Of a stretch of DNA of 64,000 bases, positions 27,075-36,449 are shown one piece after another. The notes beneath the pieces were generated by a model. It made no database searches, had not been told where the DNA came from, and saw only the letters and a program-made list of their open reading frames with translations. The stretch lies in contig DMEZ01000015.1 of assembly GCA_003450735.1 (NCBI GenBank), forward strand, positions 85,180 to 149,179, written 5' to 3'. The position numbers were made by a program, and so were the translations under genes. Position 1 is the first letter of the stretch. The number at the start of each line of letters is the position of its first letter. The stretch is from Elusimicrobiota bacterium (GTDB lineage: Bacteria; Elusimicrobiota; Elusimicrobia; UBA1565).

Positions 27075-28448
27075 ATGGCTGGTTCGGACAAGGACGACGA
27101 CAGGAAGGGCGGAGGCTTCATCCTCCCCGGCTCGGCCGCATCCGGCGCGGCGGGGACGGGCGTGGGCGGCGGTGCGGGCGGCGGCGGGCTCCTGTCCTTG
27201 CTGTTCGGGAAGCTGGGCCTCCTGGCGGTGCTCTTGGGCGCGGGGGGGACGGCCCTCGTCGTCTCGGGCCTGAAAGGCGGCGGCTCAGCCGCCCCCAGGC
27301 CGTCCGTTGACGCGCCCGACCTCAGCCCGCTCCGGGCCACCGTGCCCGTGCGCAAGCGCGACCCCGTCGGCAGCCGTTCGCTCAACTTCGCCCAGCAGAA
27401 CCTAGACGGGAGCGCTCCTCCCGCGGCCTCGACCCCTCCTCCGGCCCAAGAGGGGCCCGTCCAGGACGCCGCAAGCCCGGACGCGGCCTTCACCGAGGAA
27501 GCCTTGAGCCAGCTCGCCGCGGCCCAGGGGGGGTCGGGGAGCCTTGAGAAGCTCCCGGGCCTGGGAGGCGCGGGCGGCGCGTCGGGTTCCTCCGGCGGAT
27601 CGGGTGCGGGCTCCTCTTCCGCCGCCGGAAGCGCCGCTCAGGCGACGCCCCAGGACGCAGCGGCCGGCCGGGATGCCGCTCTTTCGGCCGCTGGAGGCCG
27701 CTCGGGCAAGCTCTCCTCGATGCGCAACATGAAGCCTCTGCTGTCCCAGAGGCGGTCGGCGCAGGGCGTCCGCTCGCGCAACGCCATGGGCCAGCTCAAG
27801 TTCGCCAGCGGACAGTCCCGGCAGGCGGCGCTGAGCGGCAGCAGCGAGGCCCAGGCCAGCTATGCGGCCGGGGCTTTCGACCAGGCCCGGACACAGGGGG
27901 GAGGGCTCAGCAACGCCGGAGGCGGGGCCGGCGTGAGCGGCGGCGGAGGGGTGCCCTCCTTGGGGTCGGGCGCCCCGGCCCTCGACAACAAGAACACGGA
28001 CCCCAGCGAGGCCTGTCCGTCGGATTGGACGACTGACGACACCGGGGTCTGCGCGCCCTCCGACATCGGCGGGGCCGCCGTTGCGACCCCCTGCCAGAGC
28101 ACCGAGGAGCAGGTCAAGAAGATGTACCTGTACGCCGGCATCGCCGCCGCGGCGGGGCTCGTCCTGTTCATCCTGGGCTTGAAGCTGCTGGCGACCGGGT
28201 GGGGGGCGCTTCTCCTCATCGCGGGATCGGCTCTGCTCGGGACGGCGCTCTTCCTATGGACGTCCGCCAAGCAGACCGCCGAGTCCAATGCCGAGCAGTG
28301 CGGCACCCAGAGTCTCTCGGGCCGTGAAGGGATCCTCTACACCGACTGCACCGAGGCGGCGACCTACTGCAAGCCGCGCATCAAGAACGTCAAGGAGTAC
28401 AGCAGCTGCATGGTCTCTTACCGGGAGAAGAACTGCAGGAAGCTCTGA
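27075..28448 (+). CDS. TPYQ-family membrane protein (cluster gene 7)
   Basis: The protein has 457 residues from ATG 27075 (GGAGG 5 nt upstream). The N-terminal motif is DRKGGGFILPG, then a Gly-rich stretch and a TM (about 40-68). It is the closest relative of gene 5: V-x-V-R-K-R with GSRSLNFA, AMGQLKFASGQS (about 237), SYAAGAFDQ and a CPSDWTTDDTGVC box. TPCQ replaces TPYQ before two C-terminal TM helices. The C-terminal tail is Cys-rich (six Cys), suggesting disulfides outside the cytoplasm. Function unknown. Its stop overlaps the start of gene 8 (TGATG). Confidence 0.78.
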   Translation: MAGSDKDDDRKGGGFILPGSAASGAAGTGVGGGAGGGGLLSLLFGKLGLLAVLLGAGGTALVVSGLKGGGSAAPRPSVDAPDLSPLRATVPVRKRDPVGSRSLNFAQQNLDGSAPPAASTPPPAQEGPVQDAASPDAAFTEEALSQLAAAQGGSGSLEKLPGLGGAGGASGSSGGSGAGSSSAAGSAAQATPQDAAAGRDAALSAAGGRSGKLSSMRNMKPLLSQRRSAQGVRSRNAMGQLKFASGQSRQAALSGSSEAQASYAAGAFDQARTQGGGLSNAGGGAGVSGGGGVPSLGSGAPALDNKNTDPSEACPSDWTTDDTGVCAPSDIGGAAVATPCQSTEEQVKKMYLYAGIAAAAGLVLFILGLKLLATGWGALLLIAGSALLGTALFLWTSAKQTAESNAEQCGTQSLSGREGILYTDCTEAATYCKPRIKNVKEYSSCMVSYREKNCRKL

Positions 28449-28699
28449 TGCGGTTCAAACAGCTCGACGAGAGTTCTTGCCGCCGCCTGAACGTGGCGCT
28501 CGCCCTGGGGCTCTGGCTCGCCTCGGCGGCCGGGGCCGCCCTGGTCATCGGCCTGTGGCTCGATTTCGGGCATCTGCCCGGGTTGGGCTACCGGCTCCTC
28601 ACCAGGACCGGGGCGGGCGTCCTGGCGGCGGCGACTCTCGGCATCTTCCTCTATTCCGGGGTCCTCATCAAGCCGGGGAAAGGGACACTGGACCCTTGA
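28448..28699 (+). CDS. Small two-TM protein paired with cluster gene 7 (cluster gene 8)
   Basis: The protein has 83 residues with two TM helices (about 16-40 and 52-73), ending GVLIKPGKGTLDP. The ATG overlaps the upstream stop. It is similar in size, topology and ending to the product at 26760. Its 3' end overlaps the -35 of the promoter that drives the next gene. Confidence 0.7.
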   Translation: MRFKQLDESSCRRLNVALALGLWLASAAGAALVIGLWLDFGHLPGLGYRLLTRTGAGVLAAATLGIFLYSGVLIKPGKGTLDP

Positions 28700-28724
28700 C
28701 AAAGTTTTACCCTCTCTTTACACT
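28696..28724 (+). promoter_or_regulatory. Internal sigma70-type promoter, duplicate of 19502
   Basis: TTGACA (28696-28701), a 17-bp spacer and TACACT (28719-28724). It differs from the element at 19502 by one spacer base. It would give the last two cluster genes an independent start at about 28731. Confidence 0.8.
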
Positions 28725-28789
28725 GATTAGTGAGGGGCGGGGTTCTCGTCGAGGATTGCGTGCCGTTGCCGGTCGTCCCTTGGGGCCAT

Positions 28790-30097
28790 ATGAGCGAATT
28801 CCTTCAGCGGAATAAGAATAAAGGCGCACTGGCGCTCCTCCTGCTTTTCATGAAGCGAGGGAAGGGCGCGGGCCCCCTCCTGCTGCTCGTCATCCTGCTC
28901 GGCGGCATCTTCATCGTCCCCTCCGGCATCGTCGGCCGGGTCCCATGGGCCGCCAAGCTCGCCGATGCCATCGGCCTGGGCCGCTTCGTCGGAGCCGGAG
29001 GCTCGGGGGGGGGCGACCTGGAGTACGCGCTCAACTCCGAAAGGACCAAGCGCAGCTTGGCCCTCGCGTCCGCTCCATCGGATTACTACGGCAAGTCCAC
29101 CGTGGGCCTCGTCAAGGGCGACAAGAGCTTCCTGGACGATAAGGGGAACATGGGCAAGGTCAACGACACGCTCGCCAAGTCGGGCGGCAAGAGCGTCGGC
29201 GGGATCCTCAACCCCGAGGACGCCCAGAAGAACGAGGGCGTGTCGGTGGACGAGGACGAGCTCCGCAGCGGCCTGATGAACAACGCGTTCGCGGGCGTGA
29301 TGGGCGGCGGCAAGGGCTTGGGCGGCGGAGCCGGACTTGCCGCGGGCCAGAGCCTCTCGGGCTTCGACGGCGTCAACAACGGCGGCTCCAGCGCCAGCCT
29401 CGACAAGGGCCGCGCGGCCGACAACGTGGCCGACATGGTCAAGAACACCCTCGACAACACGGCGGTCCCCTCGCTCGGAGGCCGCTCCATCGCCGGCGCC
29501 GCCGGAGGCAAGCTGGGCTGGCGCCAGATGTCGGGGCTCAAGACGACCCAGAGCCGGGTCTTCGGCACGCCCACGGGCGGGAAGAGCACGGTGATGTACC
29601 AGCTGGCCGAGGGGCGGGCCTACAGCATCGCGGCCGCCCCGCCGCCGGGCAACTGCCCCGACCCCTCCTGCCCCAAGGAGTACGCGTCCCACGCGGGCGG
29701 GGCCGTCTTCGACGGCGCGCGCCCGGGCGGCACCATCTTGACCGCGAGCGCCATCGGCGAGACCGCCGTCCCGGTCACGCCGGACGCGACGCAGACCGAG
29801 GCGCTCATCAACGAGGCCAATCAGCTCGAGGGCGACGCCAAGAAATGCGAGGAAGCCGAGAGGAACTACGGGCACCAGGAGCGCGCCAGCATGGCCAAGA
29901 TCCAGCGCTTCTCCGACCAGCTCGTCAACATGGGCTGCAACAGCGGAAGCTGCAGCCGCTCCAAGGCCGAGCGGTGCCGCGCGGTCGGCGATCAGATGAA
30001 GGCCGAGTGCAATACCTATAACGGGATCGCCCAGCAGAAGGCGAACGCCTGCCCGATGATGAACGGGCAGTCGACGCAGATGAACTGCAACCAGTGA
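28790..30097 (+). CDS. Cluster membrane protein with Cys-rich tail (cluster gene 9)
   Basis: The protein has 435 residues from ATG 28790, preceded by GGGG. The in-frame GTG at 28730 would place the start at the promoter's own +1 and is disfavoured. It has a basic N-terminus and two hydrophobic stretches (LALLLLF and PLLLLVILLGGIFIVP). A Gly-rich middle includes VMYQLAEGRAYSIAA (about 269), which resembles the STAEGRSYAAA element of genes 4, 5 and 7. The last 110 residues are helical and Cys-rich (about ten Cys). There is no C-terminal TM block, so it is a divergent member. Function unknown. Confidence 0.72.
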   Translation: MSEFLQRNKNKGALALLLLFMKRGKGAGPLLLLVILLGGIFIVPSGIVGRVPWAAKLADAIGLGRFVGAGGSGGGDLEYALNSERTKRSLALASAPSDYYGKSTVGLVKGDKSFLDDKGNMGKVNDTLAKSGGKSVGGILNPEDAQKNEGVSVDEDELRSGLMNNAFAGVMGGGKGLGGGAGLAAGQSLSGFDGVNNGGSSASLDKGRAADNVADMVKNTLDNTAVPSLGGRSIAGAAGGKLGWRQMSGLKTTQSRVFGTPTGGKSTVMYQLAEGRAYSIAAAPPPGNCPDPSCPKEYASHAGGAVFDGARPGGTILTASAIGETAVPVTPDATQTEALINEANQLEGDAKKCEEAERNYGHQERASMAKIQRFSDQLVNMGCNSGSCSRSKAERCRAVGDQMKAECNTYNGIAQQKANACPMMNGQSTQMNCNQ

Positions 30098-30156
30098 GGA
30101 CATCTGTCTATCCTTGACGACATGATGAAGCGCAAGAACGACGACAGGGAGGTCGT

Positions 30157-32760
30157 ATGAACCCCGTGAACCCCGACAACGAGCCGAAACTGCCGTCCTT
30201 CAAGTCCCAGCAGAAGAAGGAGGATAAGAAAGGCGGCGCCCTGCCCAGCGGCGCGGGCAAGGAGATGCCCTCTTTCCTCAAGAGCTTCCCGAAGGGGACG
30301 GCTCCGATGATGCGCGTGCGCGGCTTCGGCGGAGGAGCCTCGCTCGTGGAGCGGCTGAAATCCCTTCGGAAGAAGGACCTGGCCTTCATCGCGGCCGGCC
30401 TCTCGGTCCTCGTCATGGCGCCGCTGGCGGAGCACTTCCTGATGAGCCCGGAGGACCAGGCCGGGCAGCTCCAGAAGGGCTTCAGCTCGAACTCGGCCTT
30501 CCCGGGCGACGTGGGCAGCATCTACGACCCGGGCGCGGGCGGCTTCTCGCCCGGCGGCCTGCTCGGCCAGGGCAGCGACGTCATCACCCCGCTCAACGTG
30601 CGCGATCCCAGCGCCCTCATCATGGGCCCCGGGGCCACGCAGAAGCCCTCCGCCACGGTGGAGGCGCCGCCGCCGCCCAAGGCGGACAGCAGCTCCTGGA
30701 AGGACGCGCTGACCTCGGCCGCCCAGAAGGGCGCCGGCGCGGCGACCCGGAAAGCGTCGCTGCCGATGCCCCACCCGAAGCTCGCGGCGGGCATGCGCGG
30801 CCTGGGAGCGGTCGGCGGCGGGGGCGGGGGCTCCTACAGCCTGCCGGCCCTCAACGCGGGGAACGTGCCCAACCGGGCCGGCGGCTCGAACTCCCTGATG
30901 AAGGTCCAGTCCGCCCCGGGGTTCCGGGGGGCGGCCTCGCGCGCGTCCCAGGCGGGCGGCGGCTCCGAGGCCATGAAGGCCGGAGGCGCTAGGCAGGGCG
31001 ACATGATGAACAGGGGCGGCGCCGGCGCGGCTCTCGACAATGCGGCCAAGGAAGCCATCCCCGGCGGGAAGGGCTTCGGCGGCGGCGGCCCGGGCGCGGG
31101 CGATGAGACGAAGGCGCCGGGCTACGCCAAGCCGGACCACAACAAGAACCTCGGCGAGTCGCTCGCCTACCTCAAGCAGAAGATGGAGATGGAGAAGGCG
31201 CTCGACCTCAAGTGGAAGAAGAAGGCGTGGTACGAGTTCGAGCGGCAGAAGATGATCGAGGAGAGCATCATCAAATCCGCCATCGAGAACCTGCTCGGGA
31301 AGGGGCTCTTCGAGCCGATGGGCAAGGCGATGGCCGACCTGTTCGGCAACCTGACGGGCTCGGCGGGGCCGGCGGGGTATATGTGCTTCAAGGCGGGGCA
31401 GAAGCCCTTCACGCTGAGCGCCGACGAGTATAAGAAGCGCAAGACCGACCTCGAGATGAACGGCTTCACCTGCGGCGCGTACGGCAAGCCGGACAGCGGC
31501 GGAGGAGAGGAGACGCCGGGCTCCAAGACCGACAGCTCGGTCAACCAGGTCGGGCCGGTCGGGCCGGACGGCTCGACGGGGCAGACGAACTATGCCAACT
31601 CGGTCCTGGGCAAGAACTGGGGCGAGAGGAACGGGCAATACGACTCGTCGCTGAATGGGCTGTCCAACTCCATCAGCGGGCTGAACTCGAGCGACCCGGC
31701 GCTCAAGGCGCTCCAGGGCAAGCTCCAGTCGGCCAAGGCGGACCTGGACAACGCGTCGGCGTCCATGTCCAAGGCGAAGGGGTTCAACACCGAAGGCCTC
31801 ACGGGGCTGGCTTCGGCCAACCAGAACCTGGGGCAGGTGCGCGCGAAGCACAAGGAGTACGGGATCAACGAGAACAAGTCGGTCAACGGCGCGGGCACCG
31901 CGGTCTTGAACCTCTCGCATCTGTCCCAAGCCGGCGAGGGGGACAAGAAGTTCGGCTTCATCAAGGACGCTAAAGCGCTCGATGAGGCGGTGAAGCAGAT
32001 GCAGGAAGGCTCCGCTGAGGCCGACAAGGCGGAGTCCCAGAGCGCTCTCCTCGAGTCGGCCAAGAGCACGGCCAGGACGGCGCAAGGGAAGTACGGGGCC
32101 GCGATGAAGAGCTATGAGGCGGCGGAGCCTCTGGCGGCGAGGGCGATCACGGCGAAGGAGAAGCTGATCGAGGACTACAACGCGGGCGCGGGCGGGATCA
32201 AAATCGAGCCGGCGAGCCCCATCGTGAAGTCCTTCGCCGACGCCAACGAGAAGTTCGGCATGGCCAAGACGCAGGGGCGCATCGCGCTGGAGGGGACGCG
32301 CAACGCGCTCGTGAAGACGAACTTGGCCATCAAGGAGGGCAACGCGGCCGACGGCCTGCTGGTCGGCGACGGGAAGACCGCGACCGGCTCCAAGAGCGAG
32401 GTCGTGACGAAGACGCAGGAGGCGGTCGAGAAGGTGAGGGCGCTGCAGGAAGAGCACAAGACGGCCGGCCCCGTCGCGAAGGATTACAGCGCCGACATCG
32501 ACAAGCTGACCCCCAATGACGTCGCCGGCCTCAAGGACAGCAAGGGGAATCCGATCACCCCGGACAAGGTGAAGACGCTGACGGACTACGTCACGAACCG
32601 CGACAACGCCAAGACCGCGATCGAGACCGCGCAGGCCGCGTACACGAAAGCCGACGAAACGAACAAGAAGGTGACCAAAGCCAACAACACGGCGGAAGAG
32701 GCCTACAGCTCGAAGGAAAAGGGCTCGAACGGGCTCGCCGAGGCCGCCGCGGCGAACTAG
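30157..32760 (+). CDS. Large cluster membrane protein with coiled-coil C-terminal half (cluster gene 10)
   Basis: The protein has 867 residues. The N-terminal DKKGGALPSG is a variant of the family motif, and one TM lies at about 76-97 (DLAFIAAGLSVLVMAPLAE). A Gly/Ala/Ser-rich region reaches about 320. A charged helical segment (LKQKMEMEKALDLKWKKKAW) and a long Ala/Lys/Glu coiled-coil region make up the rest. GGGAGG lies upstream of ATG 30157. It is the last gene before a strong terminator. The coiled coil suggests a rod or scaffold. Function unknown. Confidence 0.75.
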   Translation: MNPVNPDNEPKLPSFKSQQKKEDKKGGALPSGAGKEMPSFLKSFPKGTAPMMRVRGFGGGASLVERLKSLRKKDLAFIAAGLSVLVMAPLAEHFLMSPEDQAGQLQKGFSSNSAFPGDVGSIYDPGAGGFSPGGLLGQGSDVITPLNVRDPSALIMGPGATQKPSATVEAPPPPKADSSSWKDALTSAAQKGAGAATRKASLPMPHPKLAAGMRGLGAVGGGGGGSYSLPALNAGNVPNRAGGSNSLMKVQSAPGFRGAASRASQAGGGSEAMKAGGARQGDMMNRGGAGAALDNAAKEAIPGGKGFGGGGPGAGDETKAPGYAKPDHNKNLGESLAYLKQKMEMEKALDLKWKKKAWYEFERQKMIEESIIKSAIENLLGKGLFEPMGKAMADLFGNLTGSAGPAGYMCFKAGQKPFTLSADEYKKRKTDLEMNGFTCGAYGKPDSGGGEETPGSKTDSSVNQVGPVGPDGSTGQTNYANSVLGKNWGERNGQYDSSLNGLSNSISGLNSSDPALKALQGKLQSAKADLDNASASMSKAKGFNTEGLTGLASANQNLGQVRAKHKEYGINENKSVNGAGTAVLNLSHLSQAGEGDKKFGFIKDAKALDEAVKQMQEGSAEADKAESQSALLESAKSTARTAQGKYGAAMKSYEAAEPLAARAITAKEKLIEDYNAGAGGIKIEPASPIVKSFADANEKFGMAKTQGRIALEGTRNALVKTNLAIKEGNAADGLLVGDGKTATGSKSEVVTKTQEAVEKVRALQEEHKTAGPVAKDYSADIDKLTPNDVAGLKDSKGNPITPDKVKTLTDYVTNRDNAKTAIETAQAAYTKADETNKKVTKANNTAEEAYSSKEKGSNGLAEAAAAN

Positions 32761-32776
32761 CGGTCCGAAGCGGCTG

Positions 32777-32810
32777 AAGAACCGGGCGGCCGAAAGGCCG
32801 CCCGGTTCTT
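32777..32810 (+). terminator. Strong hairpin terminator ending the membrane-protein cluster
   Basis: A perfect 15-bp stem (32777-32791 with 32796-32810) closes a GAAA tetraloop 16 bp after the last cluster stop and ends in TTCTTATGT. It marks the end of the operon. Confidence 0.85.
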
Positions 32811-32813
32811 ATG

Positions 32814-32883
32814 TAGGACCAAAGTCCTATTTTCCTCATAGGCCAGGAAGACCTTGCCCGGTGGGCCTTTCTACTGGTAAACT
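32814..32883 (+). promoter_or_regulatory. Promoter and inverted TAGGAC operator upstream of the 1133-residue secreted protein
   Basis: TAGGAC (32814-32819) and GTCCTA (32824-32829) form a palindrome with a CAAA centre, followed by CTATTTTCC as also seen before the GH13 gene at 3955. The promoter is TTGCCC (32854-32859), an 18-bp spacer and TAAACT (32878-32883) with TGG before it. Confidence 0.6.
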
Positions 32884-32921
32884 ACTTCATCAGCAACGCT
32901 TTCCGTTCGCGGAGGATGCCT

Positions 32922-35900
32922 ATGAACGCCGAGACCTCTCGTCGTGTGATCCCATTTCTAGTTTTGACGTTCTGCGCGGTCTCAGCCGGCGGTGCGCAGG
33001 CCGCGCAGTGGTTCAAGTACAACGTCGTCGGCAACCAGGCGGCGGCCCTCGCCCAGATGGACGGTAAGGAGCGCGGCTTCTACGCCCAGTCGGGCGAACC
33101 CCAGGCCGGCCTGACCCTCTACCTCGACAAGAAGTCCAAGAGGCGGTCGAAGAGCCGCTTCGAGATGCACAGCGGCAGCCTCGTGCTGGTCTGGCCCAAC
33201 GAGAAGGGGGGCGCGGCCCTCGACGTACCCCGCTGCGAGAGGGGCGTCTCGGTGGGTTCTGTGGCCCTCTGCTACAACGTCGTCGCCCAGCGCGAGCAGA
33301 ACGACAGCGCCACCGACGCGGTCCCCGGCGCGAACACGAGCGGCCCGGCGGCCTGGCACAAGGGGAAGGTCAACGGCAAGGACTATTACTACACCGAGGC
33401 GGACCTTCAAAAGGGCGGCCCGGTGCAGCTCTATACGAAGCCCGTCGAGGAGCCCGGAGCGCTCTCCGGCGACACGCTGAAGAAGGGGGCCAAGGGGGCG
33501 TGGAGCTTCCAGCCCAAGGGCGGCAAGGCCCTCAAGGCCGACCCCGTCGCCTGGAGCAAGCTCTCCTCCGAGGAGGTCAGCCGGGCCCTCGCAGGCGACT
33601 CCGGCGCCGTCCCGGGACGCAAGCCGGGAGACGTGCCGGACATCGATGGCTCGCCCGTGGCCGGCCAGGACGACAAGCGCGACTCGTTCGAGCAGAGCAT
33701 CGCCCCGCTCTTCCGGGGCCATGAAGACAAGCTGGCCGCCCGGCTCTACGAGCTGATCTGGGAGAAGCGCGCCCCCGGCTCCTTCGTGAGCGAGGAGGCC
33801 CGCAAGGCGCAGGACGACGCCGGCAAGGGCGAGGCCCTCAAAGCGGCCGACCTCGCCGCCATCACGGCCTGGGTCCAGCGCGATACCTACCGCGCGGCTC
33901 TGCTCTACTACGCGATCGGCCCGGGGAACTCCGACACGAGCTGGATGAAGGGCAATCCCAAGCTCCAGAGCCTCTTCTCGGACCGCGCGGCCAATCCGAA
34001 GTTCCAGGCCATCGAGAGCGACCTCGTGGCCTGCCTCGGGCGCTGGGCCGGCGGAGAGGCCTCGAAGGACAGATGCTCCGAGGCCGCGACGGCCGAGAAC
34101 CCGCTCAAGAAGCCGCTGGCGGGAGGGGCCGAGACGCGCATCCCCTGGCTCGAGGCCTTCCTGGCCGACGCTTCGGTCGAGGCCAACAAGCTGCTCACGC
34201 CGGACGTCCGCAAGGAGATCCAGGACGCCATCAACCGCCTTCGCTCAGGCGCCGGGACCGCCGGCGAGACTCCCTCCGTGGACGGCCGCGGCGGCGGCAA
34301 GCAGCCGCCGGCCGGGGTCAACCTGACCAAGCCCTTCGGCGTGGCGGAGCTCTTCGGCAAGTGGGGCGACTACAACGTCCTCTACGTGGACGGGCGCAAG
34401 ATCGCCGTCGTTCTGCGCAACTCGAAGGCCTCGGACGCGGCGCCCAACCAGCTCAACACCGAGGTCGGCATCTACGACATCACCAACGAATCCGACATCT
34501 TCGGGCGGCGCTTCTCCCTGGATTACCGGGGGGCGAAGGAACCCTTCGTCCTCGACGACCGCAACGCGAAGGGCAAGCGCTACGTCCTGGAGTTCGTCCC
34601 CCAGGGCAACGACAAGGTCATCAGCATCAAGAGCGGCGATGGCGGCAAGAACGAGTACTCCAGCGAGAAGCCCTACGACATCACCCTCAACAAGCTCTTC
34701 CAGCACCGGGCCGAGAAGGTCAAGGAGATGGGCAACCTCGTCGAGGTCGGCGGGCAGAAGTACTACGTTTCGGCCGAGTCCTCCGACCGGGGCTCCCTGC
34801 TCTTCTGGAACGAGAAGACTCTCTCCGGCCAGGCCGGGACGAGCCTGCAGCCCGAGATGATGGCCTACGTCAACCGGAAGGTCGGCGGCGTCGTTTCCAA
34901 CATCAAGGACCAGGTCAGCCTGGGCAAGGTCGGCGCCAAGTGGTACGACCTCAAGTGGAACTCGCAGCTCGGCATCTGGCAGCCGGTCGTTGGGACGGAG
35001 CCCAAGCCGGAAGCCCCGCCCACGACTCCCGGCACGGGGACGACCTCCCCTGGGACGACCTCTCCCGGGACGACTTCTCCGGGAACCACCGCGCCGAGCG
35101 GGGGCACCTACATCGGCTCCGACGGCTGGCCTGTGTACCAGGCCTACACCTCGGACGGGCCCTTCGCCGGCCCGCTCAACAAGGCCCTCCGCGCCGACCT
35201 CTATTCGGACATCGTCCGCTTCTACGACAAGAGGCCGGCGGAAGGGGCGTCGTACAGCCCGCTCGAGACGGGCGTCCTGTGGCGGGTGTACGTCGAGCTG
35301 GCCAAGGCGAAGAATCCGCCGGAGATCTCGTTCCCCATCCCCCTGCCCTTCATCGGGAAATCCGTGCGCTCGGCTCCGGCCGTCATCGGCGGGAGGATCC
35401 TGCGCACCGACACCTCGGAGGGCGTCCTCTACATCGACGTGGAGAAGGGGCTGGAAGGCTCCGGCAGCAACCTGAACTTCAGGCAGGTCGCCGCGCACCG
35501 GCGGGGCTCCTCGTTCCAGGTGCCCAGCAAGCTCATCATGGAAGACCTCCTGCCGCTCATCGGGTACAAGCCCGGCGCGGTGGTCACGGCCTCGAAGAAC
35601 CTGGAGGCCCAGCTGGTCAAGCGCAAGGCCAAGACCCTCGTCTCGGTCAACGGGTTCGAGAACGGGAAGCTCGTCTACGTCGTGATCCCGCTCGAAGGCG
35701 GCAGCAAGCTCGAGGCGATCGACAAGATCTTCCCGCCGCCCATCGTGGAGGACTTCACGCCCGGGCAGGCGGCTCCGGACAGCCCCGAAGGGGTCGCTCT
35801 GGACGCCTCCTCGGGCGGCATCACGTGGACGGAGTTCGACGACGGCTATCAGCCCAAGGACGGCCCGCTCGAGGTCGCGCCGGGCAAGACGCTCGAAGCC

Positions 35901-36323
35901 AAGGTCGTCGCCAGCCACAAGACCGGCGACAAGTACGACGCCGTCGTCTACGAGGTGAAGGAGGAGGAGAAGTACCACTACTACCTCGCCTTCTCCGTGC
36001 GCTCCGCGGACGGCGCCTACGCGCGGCAGCCCAAGTACCCGCTCGACCTGCGCCTGAACAGCGGCAAGCCGCTCTTCGCCGACGGCAAGGGCGGGGCGCG
36101 GGGCGTCGTGCTGGCCAAAGTCCCGGAGAGCGGAGCCGAAGGGCAGTTCCGTCTCGACGTGCCCCCCAGCCTGCTCGGCGGATCGAACGACTATCAGGCC
36201 TCGGCCTGCCGGGCCTTCTACGACGCGCCATCCGCCCGGAAGCGGAACGTGCAGGGCGTCGTCGTCTGGTGGGGCATGAGCGAAGAGGCGGCCAAGAAGA
36301 AAGCCGGTTATCCGGAGAAGTGA
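32922..36323 (+). CDS. Large secreted protein of unknown function with Thr/Pro linker
   Basis: The protein has 1133 residues. ATG 32922 is preferred over ATG 32916 because GGAGG (32911-32915) is then 6 nt away. A signal peptide ends near GGAQA. Two large regions are joined by a linker of four five-residue repeats (GTTSP three times, then GTTAP; about 706-725). Both halves look like mixed beta-rich extracellular sequence; I recognise no catalytic motif. Single Cys residues are sparse. It lies between the membrane-protein cluster and the SecA-like gene, with terminators on both sides and an operator-like palindrome upstream. It may be the exported substrate or surface part of the neighbouring machinery; that is inference. 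Confidence 0.8.
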   Translation: MNAETSRRVIPFLVLTFCAVSAGGAQAAQWFKYNVVGNQAAALAQMDGKERGFYAQSGEPQAGLTLYLDKKSKRRSKSRFEMHSGSLVLVWPNEKGGAALDVPRCERGVSVGSVALCYNVVAQREQNDSATDAVPGANTSGPAAWHKGKVNGKDYYYTEADLQKGGPVQLYTKPVEEPGALSGDTLKKGAKGAWSFQPKGGKALKADPVAWSKLSSEEVSRALAGDSGAVPGRKPGDVPDIDGSPVAGQDDKRDSFEQSIAPLFRGHEDKLAARLYELIWEKRAPGSFVSEEARKAQDDAGKGEALKAADLAAITAWVQRDTYRAALLYYAIGPGNSDTSWMKGNPKLQSLFSDRAANPKFQAIESDLVACLGRWAGGEASKDRCSEAATAENPLKKPLAGGAETRIPWLEAFLADASVEANKLLTPDVRKEIQDAINRLRSGAGTAGETPSVDGRGGGKQPPAGVNLTKPFGVAELFGKWGDYNVLYVDGRKIAVVLRNSKASDAAPNQLNTEVGIYDITNESDIFGRRFSLDYRGAKEPFVLDDRNAKGKRYVLEFVPQGNDKVISIKSGDGGKNEYSSEKPYDITLNKLFQHRAEKVKEMGNLVEVGGQKYYVSAESSDRGSLLFWNEKTLSGQAGTSLQPEMMAYVNRKVGGVVSNIKDQVSLGKVGAKWYDLKWNSQLGIWQPVVGTEPKPEAPPTTPGTGTTSPGTTSPGTTSPGTTAPSGGTYIGSDGWPVYQAYTSDGPFAGPLNKALRADLYSDIVRFYDKRPAEGASYSPLETGVLWRVYVELAKAKNPPEISFPIPLPFIGKSVRSAPAVIGGRILRTDTSEGVLYIDVEKGLEGSGSNLNFRQVAAHRRGSSFQVPSKLIMEDLLPLIGYKPGAVVTASKNLEAQLVKRKAKTLVSVNGFENGKLVYVVIPLEGGSKLEAIDKIFPPPIVEDFTPGQAAPDSPEGVALDASSGGITWTEFDDGYQPKDGPLEVAPGKTLEAKVVASHKTGDKYDAVVYEVKEEEKYHYYLAFSVRSADGAYARQPKYPLDLRLNSGKPLFADGKGGARGVVLAKVPESGAEGQFRLDVPPSLLGGSNDYQASACRAFYDAPSARKRNVQGVVVWWGMSEEAAKKKAGYPEK
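35037..35096 (+). repeat. Four 15-bp tandem repeats coding GTTSP/GTTAP
   Basis: Four consecutive 15-bp units (GGGACGACCTCCCCT and variants) encode the Thr/Pro linker of the large secreted protein. Such linkers separate extracellular domains and may be glycosylated. Confidence 0.85.
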
Positions 36324-36341
36324 CGACTTCGTAGGACGGAG

Positions 36342-36387
36342 GGCCCAGCCTCCATGGGACTTGAAAGTCCCGGGAGGCTGGGCCTTT
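36342..36387 (+). terminator. Two-part hairpin terminator
   Basis: The outer stem GGCCCAGCCTCC (36342-36353) pairs with GGAGGCTGGGCC (36373-36384). The inner stem pairs GGGACT with AGTCCC. TTTCT follows. It terminates the 32922 gene. Confidence 0.8.
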
Positions 36388-36402
36388 CTGCTCTGGAGGC
36401 CT

Positions 36403-36409
36403 TAGGTCC
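36403..36409 (+). promoter_or_regulatory. TAGGTCC half-site upstream of the SecA-like gene
   Basis: TAGGTCC lies about 40 bp before the ATG at 36450 and matches the half-site seen upstream of the other exported-protein genes. No convincing -35/-10 pair is visible; TACCCT (36417-36422) is a weak -10 candidate. Confidence 0.35.
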
Positions 36410-36449
36410 GCAGAGCTACCCTATCGTCGTATCGGGCCTTCCAAAAGGT

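Noticed and set aside
36354..36449. Longer N-terminus for the SecA-like protein from ATG 36354
   Set aside because: That ATG lies within the terminator hairpin of the previous gene and would bury the signal peptide.
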